The notes under the pieces were generated by a model, which saw only the letters and a list, made by a program, of their open reading frames with translations, searched no databases and was not told the origin of the DNA. Below, piece by piece: positions 16,336 to 24,772 of a stretch of DNA of 64,000 nt. A program made the position numbers and the translations under genes. Positions within the stretch are counted from its first letter, which is position 1. Each line of letters starts with the position of its first letter. The DNA comes from CAYYTU01 sp964474655 (lineage in GTDB: Bacteria; Chloroflexota; Anaerolineae; B4-G1): assembly GCA_964474655.1 (NCBI GenBank), contig CAYYTU010000001.1:62001-126000 (forward strand), in the 5' to 3' direction.

Positions 16336-17618
16336 TGAATAAACGTATCTTCCGCGTCGGCCCTTGGCTGGTTGCGTTGGCTCTGGTCGGCGCTCTTGTG
16401 GTAGGCGTAAGTTGGGCTGATTCGGTGACCAGCGATCCGGATTGGGCGGGCATCACGCCGGAGAACGTATCGCAGCAAGATGGCTACCACCGCGGATGGC
16501 AGCCTGATATTACCATTGCCTCATCAGAAGTGGTCGTGGTGTGGAGCGATAAAGCGTCATCAGACGCGATTCGGGATATCTTCTACCGCAAGCGTTCGGG
16601 AGATTCGTGGTCCAGCGCTAAGATTATTTCTGATACCCAGGAAATCTCTTCTTATCCTGATGTGGTCTCTGTAGATGGTCGTCATTTTGTCGCCTGGGTC
16701 GACTTGGATGAGGCTGTCTACGAGGTCGAGCTGGGCAAGGATGTGGTGCGCGAGGTACCCAGTGCTTTGTCTCCGACAAGTCGCAGTTGGGCCCGGCTGG
16801 TGGGGGGAGAGGATCGGCTGCATATCATATTCGGCGCTGGTTCAGGTGGTGTTCCGGATATCTATCATGCCTCGCGGGAGTTGACGGCGACCTCTTGGCC
16901 TCAGGCGGATCTTGTTTACTCATCGGGGTCTTCTGCCCTGTGGCCGGATCTGGCCCTCAGCCCGGACGGTCGGAGCCTCCATCTCGTCTGGCAAGAGGGG
17001 AGCAGCATCAAGTATATGAGTGGCGATGTGGGGGCTAGCAATGTGAGTTGGTCTACCGATGAGACTATCTCGGGTGATAGTGATGCGGTGAACCCCAAAG
17101 TCACGGTCGATGTTGCGGGTGACGTCCACGTCGCCTGGGCAGAAAAAGTCAGCTCGGAGCAGGACGTTCAACGCTATTACATCCGCTATCGGCGTCTTGA
17201 GGCTGGCGCCTGGAGCGACCCCGTGCGTGTAGATTATGAGCCGGTGCGGAGCAACCCGGATATTCCGTTGCTCGTCGCGCCTAGCTTGACCATGTCGGAA
17301 AGGGGTGGACGTGTCAGGCTCTGCGTGGCCTGGTATGGATTTCGGGAGAATGATCCGAAAGTCGAGGAGGTTCTGCTGAGGTGCTCGCAGGATGGCGGCT
17401 TGACGTGGGCCGGAGAGACGATGAATGTCTCTCGTATGGCGACGGAGGAGGGAAGCGAGATCTCAATGCGGCCCTCCATCGCATCCGATGCCTCAGGTCG
17501 TATCCACGCTGTTTGGCAAGAACACGTCGAGGGGGACTTGAAGAGCGATTACGAAGTCTACTATGCCCACGAGCTGAGCCAAGTCTTCTTGCCGCTGGTG
17601 CTGAGGAGTTACCGATGA
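16335..17618 (+). CDS. secreted beta-propeller (sialidase-like) protein with C-terminal FLPLVLR motif
   Basis: 427 residues beginning one base into the upstream stop (TGATG overlap). A signal peptide (VGPWLVALALVGALVVGVSW) is followed by several repeats of the type PDxxxDxxGxxHVxWxE / IYYRxS, as in sialidase-like beta-propellers. No catalytic residues can be confirmed. It ends in VFLPLVLRSYR; many secreted Chloroflexota proteins end in similar YLPLxLR-type tails, possibly a sorting or anchoring signal. Its place inside a TadE/TadG cluster suggests an envelope function. Confidence 0.72.
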   Translation: MNKRIFRVGPWLVALALVGALVVGVSWADSVTSDPDWAGITPENVSQQDGYHRGWQPDITIASSEVVVVWSDKASSDAIRDIFYRKRSGDSWSSAKIISDTQEISSYPDVVSVDGRHFVAWVDLDEAVYEVELGKDVVREVPSALSPTSRSWARLVGGEDRLHIIFGAGSGGVPDIYHASRELTATSWPQADLVYSSGSSALWPDLALSPDGRSLHLVWQEGSSIKYMSGDVGASNVSWSTDETISGDSDAVNPKVTVDVAGDVHVAWAEKVSSEQDVQRYYIRYRRLEAGAWSDPVRVDYEPVRSNPDIPLLVAPSLTMSERGGRVRLCVAWYGFRENDPKVEEVLLRCSQDGGLTWAGETMNVSRMATEEGSEISMRPSIASDASGRIHAVWQEHVEGDLKSDYEVYYAHELSQVFLPLVLRSYR

Positions 17619-18229
17619 GTGGCGGTGCGCTGGATCGGGCCTTGAGGGTCATATTGGTCACCCTGGCCGTGGGCTGTGCGATGCTCTACGGCTACCTGTT
17701 GTGGCAAGGCGATTTGAGCTTGGGGGCGGCTCCCTCGGCGTCGTCTGGGCAGGAGAGCGACCTGTGGCAGGCCTACGGTTATGCCTACGCGGCGGCCCGG
17801 GCTGAGGCCGACGACGCGCGGCTCGTCTCTGCCTCCACGCAGTGGCAAGCCCCGAGCGAGCGGGCGTTGTTTGAGGGAACGCGCTGGACGTTCGTCTTCT
17901 ATTCGGCCGCCGAGCGTGAGACGCTCGATCTGGTGGTCGGCGATGACGGCGGGCGGGTGGTCAACCGTAACCGAGCCTGGCATACACCGACGTTACTTTC
18001 CGGCGCGCTCTGGCGGGCCGGGCCGGACGAGGCCTTGCGCGTCTTTCTAGACGAGGGTGGGCGCGGCTTTTTGAGCTCTCACCCACAGGCGATTGTTGAT
18101 CTCTATTTGGGTGCGGGAGAGGAACGTGGCGCCGTATGGAGTATCACGGCGCTGGATACCGGCGATCGCAGCCTGATGTCGCTGCGGATCGACGCCGGTA
18201 CGTATGAAGTGCTCTCACGAGCGCCTTGA
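17615..18229 (+). CDS. hypothetical membrane-anchored protein of the tad-like cluster
   Basis: 204 residues from ATG 17615, overlapping the previous stop (ATGA). One N-terminal membrane helix (RVILVTLAVGCAMLYGYLLW) is followed by a soluble domain with TRWTFVFYSAAERETLDLVV and GALWRAGPDEALRVFLDEGG, which looks like a small alpha/beta extracytoplasmic domain. I do not recognise a family. Tight coupling on both sides says it works with the pilin-like proteins. Confidence 0.65.
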   Translation: MSGGALDRALRVILVTLAVGCAMLYGYLLWQGDLSLGAAPSASSGQESDLWQAYGYAYAAARAEADDARLVSASTQWQAPSERALFEGTRWTFVFYSAAERETLDLVVGDDGGRVVNRNRAWHTPTLLSGALWRAGPDEALRVFLDEGGRGFLSSHPQAIVDLYLGAGEERGAVWSITALDTGDRSLMSLRIDAGTYEVLSRAP

Positions 18230-18245
18230 GTTAAAGGGGGGAGTG

Positions 18246-18629
18246 ATGGAACGTAGACACGAGAGCGGACAGGGATTGCTGGAGTTTGCCCTGATCCTGC
18301 CGGTGTTATTGATGATTCTGGCCGGCGTGCTCGATCTGGGGCGGTTATACTTCGCTTACGTGGCGGTCACCGACGCTGCAGCCGAGGGGGCATCCTACGC
18401 TGCCAGCTATCCTAATGAAGTGGCGGAGATCGAGGCGCGCGCTCAAGGGGCCAGTCAGCTTTCGGGCGTGACGGTGACGTATAGCGGGGAAGCAGAGGCT
18501 GGAGAGACGGTCACTGTGACCACCAGCTACTCCTTTACCGTGGCCACGCCGATCATCAATGGCATAGCGGGCGGCGCCATTCCGCTGCGGGCCACGACGA
18601 GCGCAGTCGTCCTATCTGGAGCGCAGTAG
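18246..18629 (+). CDS. TadE family pilus assembly protein
   Basis: 127 residues from ATG 18246 behind AAAGGGGGGA. The N-terminus carries the TadE signature SGQGLLEFALILPVLLMILA followed by GVLDLGRLYFAYVAVTDAAAEGA. This is a prepilin-like head with one membrane helix and a short periplasmic or extracellular domain. TadE-type minor pseudopilins are processed by prepilin peptidase and act in Flp/Tad pilus assembly. No TadA ATPase or TadB/C platform is in the window. Confidence 0.85.
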   Translation: MERRHESGQGLLEFALILPVLLMILAGVLDLGRLYFAYVAVTDAAAEGASYAASYPNEVAEIEARAQGASQLSGVTVTYSGEAEAGETVTVTTSYSFTVATPIINGIAGGAIPLRATTSAVVLSGAQ

Positions 18630-18709
18630 GCAATTCGATGTTATATGCGCCTGCTCGGGCCGGACGCGCGTCCGTTGCGAGTGGGCGACAGATTATAAGG
18701 GGGTCGAAA

Positions 18710-19894
18710 ATGTTGATGAATACTGAACGTTCGGAACGAGGACAGACGATGATCATTATGGTCTTTGCCATGATCGGTCTGATCGCTGTCCTGGGAGTGG
18801 CGGTCGATGGTGGCACGGTCTACGTGGAGCGGCGGCGTATGCAGAACGCCGCCGATTCCGCAGCGCTGGCCGGTACGAGGTTGTTATCGAGCGCTATATG
18901 TGATTCGGCATCGGCCGATGATGCCACCATCGCGGCTGAGGTCGATAAATATGCCCAGCAGAATGGCGTGCCGGCGGGCAATGTGATGGCCGACTACGTG
19001 GATGCTGACGAAAACGTCCTGGGGCGGGTCGGTAGTGGCAGCATCCCGAACGGCGCGACCGGCATCTCGGCCACGGTCGCGATCAGCCGTTCGACTTATT
19101 TTGTATCGGTGCTGGGGATCGATACGTCCAGCGCTTCGGCCCCTGCCACGGCTATGACCGGGCCGATCCGCCAGCTGGGCGGCGGCGTGATGCCCATCGG
19201 CGTCCCAGTGCAGCAGGTGGAGGCTATCATAGAGCACGGTACGATGAATTTTACGATATTTGATAAAAGTGGGGCTATTTGCAGTCAGGATGGTGTCGTC
19301 TGCCCCAGCGATCCCCCCGCTCAGGCCAGCCGTGGTTGGCTGAACTTCAACTATATTTACAATGGCGAGATCAATGCCGGAGGCAGCACCAGCGATCCGC
19401 GTAACCGGGTCATCGCCACGAATATGAGCAACTCGGATCTAAAAGAGTGGGCTGAGAATGGTTGCCCCCATCCCCTGTACACCGGGACGCGCGGGGGGTT
19501 GCCACCCTATCTGCTGGATGGTGACTTTATCGTCGGGCAACCGGGGGCGCGAGAATCCAGCCGTAAGGCCGTCTGCGATAATCACCTGGGAGAGGTGGTT
19601 TATATGCCGGTCTTCGACTACGTCGAGCAAAAGTCTTTTATGAGTTCTAACTTCACCGAACCGGCTAACCCATTAGGATTCCCTGGCGGGCAGTTCTTGT
19701 ATTACCACTTGGTCGGCTTCGTCGCCGCGGAGTTGAATGACTGCGGTGGTAAGACTATTGGCGGTGAGTTTCAGTTTGCCATCATCGGGAATGAGCAGAT
19801 CGATCCGTCTAGCGGGAGCGGTTATCAGGGCGGTTCGAGCTCGGCTATGTGCTCTGACGGAAGTATGATGATGGGGGTGGTTCTCTGGGAGTAA
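18710..19894 (+). CDS. TadG-like Flp pilus assembly protein
   Basis: 394 residues from ATG 18710, with AAGGGGG at 18698-18704. The N-terminal RGQTMIIMVFAMIGLIAVLG and the GVAVDGGTVYVERRRMQNAADSAALAG stretch are the TadG/DUF2134-type signature. The remaining 300 residues are an extracytoplasmic domain rich in Gly, Ser and aromatic residues with several cysteines. It is last in the pilus-like cluster and is followed by a strong terminator. It probably supports pilus or surface assembly in the envelope. Confidence 0.82.
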   Translation: MLMNTERSERGQTMIIMVFAMIGLIAVLGVAVDGGTVYVERRRMQNAADSAALAGTRLLSSAICDSASADDATIAAEVDKYAQQNGVPAGNVMADYVDADENVLGRVGSGSIPNGATGISATVAISRSTYFVSVLGIDTSSASAPATAMTGPIRQLGGGVMPIGVPVQQVEAIIEHGTMNFTIFDKSGAICSQDGVVCPSDPPAQASRGWLNFNYIYNGEINAGGSTSDPRNRVIATNMSNSDLKEWAENGCPHPLYTGTRGGLPPYLLDGDFIVGQPGARESSRKAVCDNHLGEVVYMPVFDYVEQKSFMSSNFTEPANPLGFPGGQFLYYHLVGFVAAELNDCGGKTIGGEFQFAIIGNEQIDPSSGSGYQGGSSSAMCSDGSMMMGVVLWE

Positions 19895-19939
19895 GCAGAA
19901 CGCAAAAGCACGCGAGATAAAAGCAGCGCCGGTAAACAA

Positions 19940-19972
19940 AAAATGCCCAGCCATTTAATGGCTGGGCATTTT
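19940..19972. terminator. bidirectional rho-independent terminator
   Basis: A perfect 16-bp inverted repeat around a single central T (AAAATGCCCAGCCATT and its complement) with A-runs on one side and T-runs on the other. It lies between the convergent TadG-like and FecR-like genes and would stop transcription from both. Confidence 0.9.
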
Positions 19973-20028
19973 ACATTTGTGATCGATCGGCAGGAGATAC
20001 CTCAGTTAGATCTCCACCTGTTTGGGCG

Positions 20029-21657
20029 TCATTGGCCGCCGCCTGGGGGACCGGGCGTTCTGGTCTGCCCCGGCGGTTGGGGCGTGTGGGTCAGGCCGGG
20101 CGGGACGTGTGTGGTGGGAGTTGGCGTCGGCGTTGATGTCGCTGTGGGGGTGGGCGTAAATGTGGGAGTTGGCGTCGGCGTAAAGGTAGCCGTCGGTGTC
20201 CATGTCGATGTAGCCGTCGGTGTCCATGTCGATGTAGCCGTCGGTGTCCACGTCGGTGTGGACGTCGCTGTCGGCGTGCTCGTCGGCGGGGTTGGAGTGT
20301 CGCCTCCACCTCCTCCATTGGGCGTAGCCGTCGGCTCGGGCGTCTCAGTAGGTTGGGGCGGCGGGGAGGGAGTGGGGCTGGTGGTCGGCCTGGTTGGCCG
20401 AGACGTGCTCGTCGGCTCTGGTTCGTCCGTGGGTCGGGCCGTTGCCGTTGGCGGTTGCGGTGATCGGGTCTGCCCTGGCGGCTCTGGCGTGTGCGTCTGT
20501 CCCGGCGGCTCCGGTGTCCTGGTCAACCCCGGTGGTTGAGGCGTATTCGTTTGCTCGGGCGGCTTCGGTGATGCGGTCTCTCCCGTCGTCGGCGTCCTGA
20601 TGATGGTGGTCGGTAGCGGCGTTTCGGTCCGCTCCGACGGCAGCTCTGTGGCATCTGGTGATGGTGACTCGGTTGCGCTGGTCGTTGATGGGGAGGGTTC
20701 CGTTGCTTGATCTGGAGTGGCGCTTGGCGTCTGCTCTTCTCTGGACGGCTCTTCTCTGAACGGCGTAACAGTCTGAGGCGCAGCTGGTACCTGATCTCGC
20801 CGTACAGTCGTCGTCTGCCCTGCCTGAATCTGGACGGTTGTCTCCTGGGCTGTGACCTCGACCAGCCCCTCCTCTACCTCTACTTGGGTGGTGCCGTCCT
20901 GATCTACCTCGACGGTAAACTGGGTGCCTCGCACTACAGTGACGGCCGCGGGCGTCCTGACCTCGAAGCGGGAGGCCATAGTCTTCAGGGATGCGACCGA
21001 ATGACGGGCTCGTCCCAGCTCCTGTTGGAGCACGATCACCTTGCCGTGGTCGCCCCTTGATTCCATCTGTAGAATTGCCAGCGTAGATTCGGCCCCCAGC
21101 GCGGTGACGCTGCCGTCGAAAAACGCCATCTCAGCCGTAGAAGCGGGGCCGGTGCGGATCAGCGCGCCCTCTGCGATTTGATGGCCGGTCGTGACCGGTT
21201 CCCACCCCTCGCTTCCGCTGGTTTTCACTTCCACGACGCCGGTCGCCGCTGCCAGGGTGGCGACTTCGCCGGTAGGCGCCACGAGCAGCGAGCGTACCAG
21301 AAGTCCTCCGACGACCAGCAAGGCGATCGCTGCTGCGGCCAGCGGCAATTGCCAGGCCAGGGCACGCTTCTGGGGGAACGTGAATATCGCGCCAAGCCGA
21401 GCGAGCATGCTGGGAGTGGTGGGTTCTTGCTGGCGTTTTTTCTCCGCCAACGCATCCAGCATGCGCTGCTTCCCGGCAGCCATCGCTTCTGGCCTGGGGG
21501 TGGGTTGAGGCACGCGATGTAAAGTGACCGCTGTCTCTAAGAGGGGCCGCAGCTCTTCCGCATACTCTGGATGGCGAGCGACACACTCTTCAATTGTCGC
21601 TCCCTCGTGGATGAGCTTCAGACTCTCGTCCAGCATCTCGCTTAAATCGTGTCTCAT
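20029..21657 (-). CDS. FecR-domain membrane protein with long Pro/Thr-rich tail (putative anti-sigma or sensor)
   Basis: 542 residues. The N-terminal 75 residues resemble a cytoplasmic regulatory segment (MLDESLKLIHEGATIEECVA). A membrane helix sits at about 103-126, and a FecR domain at 130-275 (GVVEVKTSGSEGWEPVTTGH, VRGTQFTVEVDQDGTTQVEV). About 260 residues of low-complexity P/T/S repeats follow (TPTATSTPTWTPTATSTW-like), probably a cell-wall-spanning or glycosylated stalk. It is the last gene of the ECF sigma operon, so an anti-sigma or signal-relay role is likely, though no classical anti-sigma zinc motif is seen. Confidence 0.78.
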   Translation of the reverse strand: MRHDLSEMLDESLKLIHEGATIEECVARHPEYAEELRPLLETAVTLHRVPQPTPRPEAMAAGKQRMLDALAEKKRQQEPTTPSMLARLGAIFTFPQKRALAWQLPLAAAAIALLVVGGLLVRSLLVAPTGEVATLAAATGVVEVKTSGSEGWEPVTTGHQIAEGALIRTGPASTAEMAFFDGSVTALGAESTLAILQMESRGDHGKVIVLQQELGRARHSVASLKTMASRFEVRTPAAVTVVRGTQFTVEVDQDGTTQVEVEEGLVEVTAQETTVQIQAGQTTTVRRDQVPAAPQTVTPFREEPSREEQTPSATPDQATEPSPSTTSATESPSPDATELPSERTETPLPTTIIRTPTTGETASPKPPEQTNTPQPPGLTRTPEPPGQTHTPEPPGQTRSPQPPTATARPTDEPEPTSTSRPTRPTTSPTPSPPPQPTETPEPTATPNGGGGGDTPTPPTSTPTATSTPTWTPTATSTWTPTATSTWTPTATFTPTPTPTFTPTPTATSTPTPTPTTHVPPGLTHTPQPPGQTRTPGPPGGGQ

Positions 21658-21696
21658 TGCTGCGGCACTCTCTTTGCTAACATGATCGGCATCGTG

Positions 21697-21912
21697 TTAT
21701 AAGGTTTTTCCGGTCCAGACCGCCAATAGTGCTTTTACCTTGGGGTAGAGATCTTGCTCGTCTAGCCAATTCGCTACTTGTTCTGAGGTTGGCAATTGCT
21801 TGTTCGGCACCGATTGCCCGGCGCGATCTGCCACCCATATCAGAAACCGACTTCGCCATGGTTCCTCCAGGCCAAGTATCGTCCGGGCGGTTGAACTTTT
21901 GCTTGAAGTCAT
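21697..21912 (-). CDS. small hypothetical protein between sigma factor and FecR-like gene
   Basis: 71 residues starting at ATG 21912 behind a GGGAGGG ribosome site. It contains EEPWRSRFLIWVADRAGQ and ANWLDEQDLYPKVKALLAVW. It is not part of a larger frame and lies 43 bases downstream of the promoter motif at 21955-21989. I do not recognise a family. Size and position suggest an accessory regulator of the sigma/FecR pair. Confidence 0.6.
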   Translation of the reverse strand: MTSSKSSTARTILGLEEPWRSRFLIWVADRAGQSVPNKQLPTSEQVANWLDEQDLYPKVKALLAVWTGKTL

Positions 21913-21954
21913 CTCGACCCTCCCGTTTCCTAGCCGCCCTATCCCTATTCAAGC

Positions 21955-21989
21955 TGTATAACGGTAGGATGGAGAAAACGATACGGGTC
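21955..21989 (-). promoter_or_regulatory. two-block promoter motif for the small protein / FecR-like genes
   Basis: On the minus strand GACCCGTATCGTTT (21989-21976), 12 bases, then CGTTATACA (21963-21955). It matches the motif ahead of the TadE fusion gene in sequence and spacing. It sits just past the sigma gene end, so the FecR-like gene could be a direct target of this sigma factor. Confidence 0.65.
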
Positions 21990-21998
21990 TGGGCTCTT

Positions 21999-22547
21999 TT
22001 ATGATGCCTCTTCCTCTCGTTCAAGGATGCGTCGCATCGATGCCAGCCCGCGATGCTGGAGCGCTTTTACCGCTCCGACCGATTTGTTCATAATCTGCGC
22101 CACGGTCTTGTTGTCCAGCCCCTCGAAGAACTTGAGGATGATCACCTGGCGCTGGCCCTCTGTGAGACCTTCGAGTACTTCGGTGAGATGACGTTGCTTG
22201 AGCATCTGATCGGCGGCTTGCTCTGGCTGAGTGGTGTCGGCTTTCAAGGATTCATCCAGAGGAAGCATCGTGGCGCGTCCCTTGCGCCGATGGTGATCCG
22301 TGACGAGATTGCGCGCGATGGTGTAGAGCCAGGCCAGCAGCGGGCGTCCCTGGTAGGTGAAATGATCGATCTTCTCCACCAGGCGGACGAAGACCTCGCT
22401 GGTCAGATCCTCAGCGGTGGCCGCATTACCGACCCGGAAAAAGATGTACCGGTGGATTGCCTCGTAGTGCCGATCGTAAAGCTCGGCAAAAGCGGCGGCA
22501 TCCCCCTGCTTGGCTTGTTCGATGAGCCTGGCTTCTTCTTCGGACAT
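21999..22547 (-). CDS. ECF-type RNA polymerase sigma factor
   Basis: 182 residues from ATG 22547; an in-frame upstream ATG at 22610 is less likely. Region 2 is visible in FAELYDRHYEAIHRYIFFRV and DLTSEVFVRLVEKI, and region 4 in LTEGQRQVIILKFFEGLDNK with TVAQIMNKSVGAVKALQHRG. It would direct RNA polymerase to a small regulon. The neighbouring FecR-like protein and the paired promoter motif suggest it controls the tad-like surface cluster. Confidence 0.9.
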   Translation of the reverse strand: MSEEEARLIEQAKQGDAAAFAELYDRHYEAIHRYIFFRVGNAATAEDLTSEVFVRLVEKIDHFTYQGRPLLAWLYTIARNLVTDHHRRKGRATMLPLDESLKADTTQPEQAADQMLKQRHLTEVLEGLTEGQRQVIILKFFEGLDNKTVAQIMNKSVGAVKALQHRGLASMRRILEREEEAS

Positions 22548-22715
22548 AGAGTGACCGTTTGGCCTGGAAACGGCGTGAAAAATCGAGGCGACGAAAGCAC
22601 CATTGGACAAGTTGCTCTGTTCTGCGCTCTTGCTACCGAGCTGGCAGGTGTATTATACTCTTTGAGGATGAACTGACAATAGGCGGTAGCGCAAAAATCA
22701 CCCCGTTGTTTTCCG

Positions 22716-22878
22716 GTAACCGTTCAGATGGTTGTGCTTTTTTCACCGCGGAGGGCGCAGAGATCGCTGAGACAGGCTATTTTTCAATATTTTGATCAGA
22801 TTGACAAAGCTTTTCCTTCAGTTTCTCTGCGCTCTCTGCGTTCTCGGCGGTTATATCGACCGCTACCTGAACGGTTAC
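22716..22878. mobile_element. 163-bp MITE-like element with IS66-like ends
   Basis: Perfect 12-bp terminal inverted repeats GTAACCGTTCAG / CTGAACGGTTAC, flanked on both sides by the same 8 bases GTTTTCCG (22708-22715 and 22879-22886). IS66-family ends begin with GTAA and make 8-bp target duplications. Inside is a second, imperfect 27-bp inverted repeat (22745-22771 and 22825-22851) of the ACCGCGGAG...CGCAGAG type. There is no coding capacity. Confidence 0.75.
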
Positions 22879-23006
22879 GTTTTCCGTAGTGGTAGACAGC
22901 GACGATGTAGGAGGCGTCTCCCCGTAGGAGCATAGGCCCCCCGTAGTGGCTAGGCGCCTACCGGACTACGCGCCAGACGGCGATAGTCGCGTTCCGGAGA
23001 ACCCTT

Positions 23007-23096
23007 CTTCGGAAGACTTAAAATGTGTGCGAACCCAATTTGGAAGCAAAGCGGGGTTATTTTGCATCCAAAATCTTCGACGGTAAACTTCCGAAG
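23007..23096 (+). repeat. 90-bp inverted-repeat element, copy A
   Basis: Ends CTTCGGAAG / CTTCCGAAG form a 9-bp terminal inverted repeat. Bases 23042-23075 are identical over 34 nt to the reverse complement of 46361-46394 in copy B, and similarity extends across the whole element. Confidence 0.75.
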
Positions 23097-23139
23097 CCTG
23101 AAGTCGCTAAACTGCAGGAGTTAAGTTGTAGGAGGGAAG

Positions 23140-24750
23140 TTAGAGGGGCGTGGACATGTAGAGCCGATCGAGCGCGAAGCTGCGCTCTCGATAGTACGGT
23201 CGCGTGCCGACGGCGGCGATGACGGCCAGACGCTCGTAGCCGGCGCTGCGTGCGATCTCTTTCGCCTGTTCGATCAGCGCGGTGCCCAGTCCGGCGTGTT
23301 GGGGGGCTCTCTCCAGTTCTGCTCCCAGCTCCAGGGCCGGCCCGTAGATGTGGACCTCGCGGATCATCGCGCAACCGCGCAGCTCCGCCAGCGGCGGCTC
23401 GACCTGGGGCAGGGAGAGGCGCAGGAACCCGACCAGATTGTCGTCGGGCGTGACGTACTGGAGAAAGACCTCGCGGGTGGCGGCGGTTTCGTAACGCAAG
23501 GGCTGTAGCGTGAGCGTTTCGGGGTCGATGGATTCGCCGCGCACCTCGCGGCAACGGATGCATCGACACGCCAGCTCTTCCTTCGCCATCCGCTGCTGCA
23601 CCATCTGGCGCAGGTTCGATTTCTTGATCCCGGCCACGATGTTCGGCGCGGGGATGTCGCGCATCAGCCGGTTGAGGCGGCAGTAGGGCGGAATCAGCAG
23701 CTTACACTCCGTCATCAGCTCGATCATCGTCGTCTCGTCGTACGGCTCATAGTCGCCCTGCTGCCAGCGTTCCAATAGCTCCGTCTCGGGCAGGAGGGCT
23801 GTGGGATAGATCTTCAGCTCATCGGGATGGAGCGCCATCAGGCGGCGGAAGTCCTCCCGGTCGCTCGCCGGCGTGGCGCCCAGCAGGTTGGGCATCCAGT
23901 GAGCCACGATCTTGAAGCCGCCCAGCCGCAGCAGCCGCATCGCGCGGCGCGTATCGGCGGCCGTATGCCCGCGCCGGTTGAGCGCCAGCAGCTCATCATC
24001 CAGGCTCTGCACGCCCAGCTGCACCTTCGTCACGCCTAGCCAGCGCAGCCGCCGGATCTCCTCGATCGTGATGGCGTCGGGGCGCGTCTCCACCACCAGC
24101 CCCACGTTGCGGCGCTCGGCGTACTCATTGATCCGCTGTGCCTCTTCCAGCGAGTTGGCCTCGCCCCCGTTCATCGCGTCCAGGCAGCGGCGTACGAACC
24201 AGGCCTGGTACGATTCCGGATAGGCCGACCAGGTGCCGCCCAAGATGAGCAGCTCGATCTTATCGACGCTGTGGCCGATCTCGTTCAGGGCGGCGATGCG
24301 CCCAGCGGTCTGATCGTAAGGATCGAAATCGTGGCTGGCGGCCCGCATTGCACCGGGCTCGTCGGGCAGGTAGCTCTTGGGCATCCCGTGAGGGTCCGGG
24401 CAAAAGATGCACTCACCGGGACAGGGCGCGGGTTTCGTCAGCACGGCCACCGGCGCTACGCCGGAGATGGTGCGCGTGGGCTTGACCCGCAGCCTGCGCA
24501 CGAGCGCGGGGTTGGGCGAGCGCCCCTCACGCCGGCAAAGCTGGCGGTAGCCCTTGATGACGCGATTCTTGGAGAGCATTTTGCCGCTGGGCAGGGGATG
24601 CTCGCGCAGGATCCGCGCCAGATCCCGCTGTGAGGGATCGTCGGCCGTGCGCACGTCTTTCAGGATAGCGCGGAGAGTCTCCTCATGTTCCTCCAGGTCG
24701 AACGGGGTGCGATGCCGTCGTTGCCACTTCGTCTCTCGTTGTTTGGTCAT
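23140..24750 (-). CDS. Elp3-family radical SAM / GNAT enzyme, archaeal type
   Basis: 536 residues of the Elp3 family, which modifies uridine 34 in tRNA anticodons using radical SAM chemistry and acetyl-CoA. The radical SAM cluster is CPGECIFC (C110, C114, C117), followed by ALNEIGHSVDKIELLILGGT and VETRPDAITIEEIRRLRWLG. The C-terminal 130 residues form the GNAT domain (GLGTALIEQAKEIARSAGYE). Full length for the bacterial/archaeal form. It stands alone, 22 bases downstream of the DUF2298 gene on the same strand. Confidence 0.9.
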   Translation of the reverse strand: MTKQRETKWQRRHRTPFDLEEHEETLRAILKDVRTADDPSQRDLARILREHPLPSGKMLSKNRVIKGYRQLCRREGRSPNPALVRRLRVKPTRTISGVAPVAVLTKPAPCPGECIFCPDPHGMPKSYLPDEPGAMRAASHDFDPYDQTAGRIAALNEIGHSVDKIELLILGGTWSAYPESYQAWFVRRCLDAMNGGEANSLEEAQRINEYAERRNVGLVVETRPDAITIEEIRRLRWLGVTKVQLGVQSLDDELLALNRRGHTAADTRRAMRLLRLGGFKIVAHWMPNLLGATPASDREDFRRLMALHPDELKIYPTALLPETELLERWQQGDYEPYDETTMIELMTECKLLIPPYCRLNRLMRDIPAPNIVAGIKKSNLRQMVQQRMAKEELACRCIRCREVRGESIDPETLTLQPLRYETAATREVFLQYVTPDDNLVGFLRLSLPQVEPPLAELRGCAMIREVHIYGPALELGAELERAPQHAGLGTALIEQAKEIARSAGYERLAVIAAVGTRPYYRERSFALDRLYMSTPL

Positions 24751-24772
24751 TCTTGCAGCTCCATAGACTCTG

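Larger units (their letters stand above)
22548..23139. repeat. repeat-rich spacer without genes
   Basis: Six hundred bases with no credible reading frame. It holds a 163-bp MITE-like element with target duplication (22716-22878), GC-rich inverted segments near 22920-22985, and a 90-bp inverted-repeat element (23007-23096) that recurs at 46343-46430. Confidence 0.8.

Noticed and set aside
19943..20539. Val/Gly-rich 198-residue frame
   Set aside because: It is the antisense of the Pro/Thr-rich tail of the FecR-like gene; a low-complexity shadow.
23025..23222. 65-residue open frame over the repeat element
   Set aside because: It lies inside a dispersed noncoding repeat and has no ribosome site; the composition is not protein-like.
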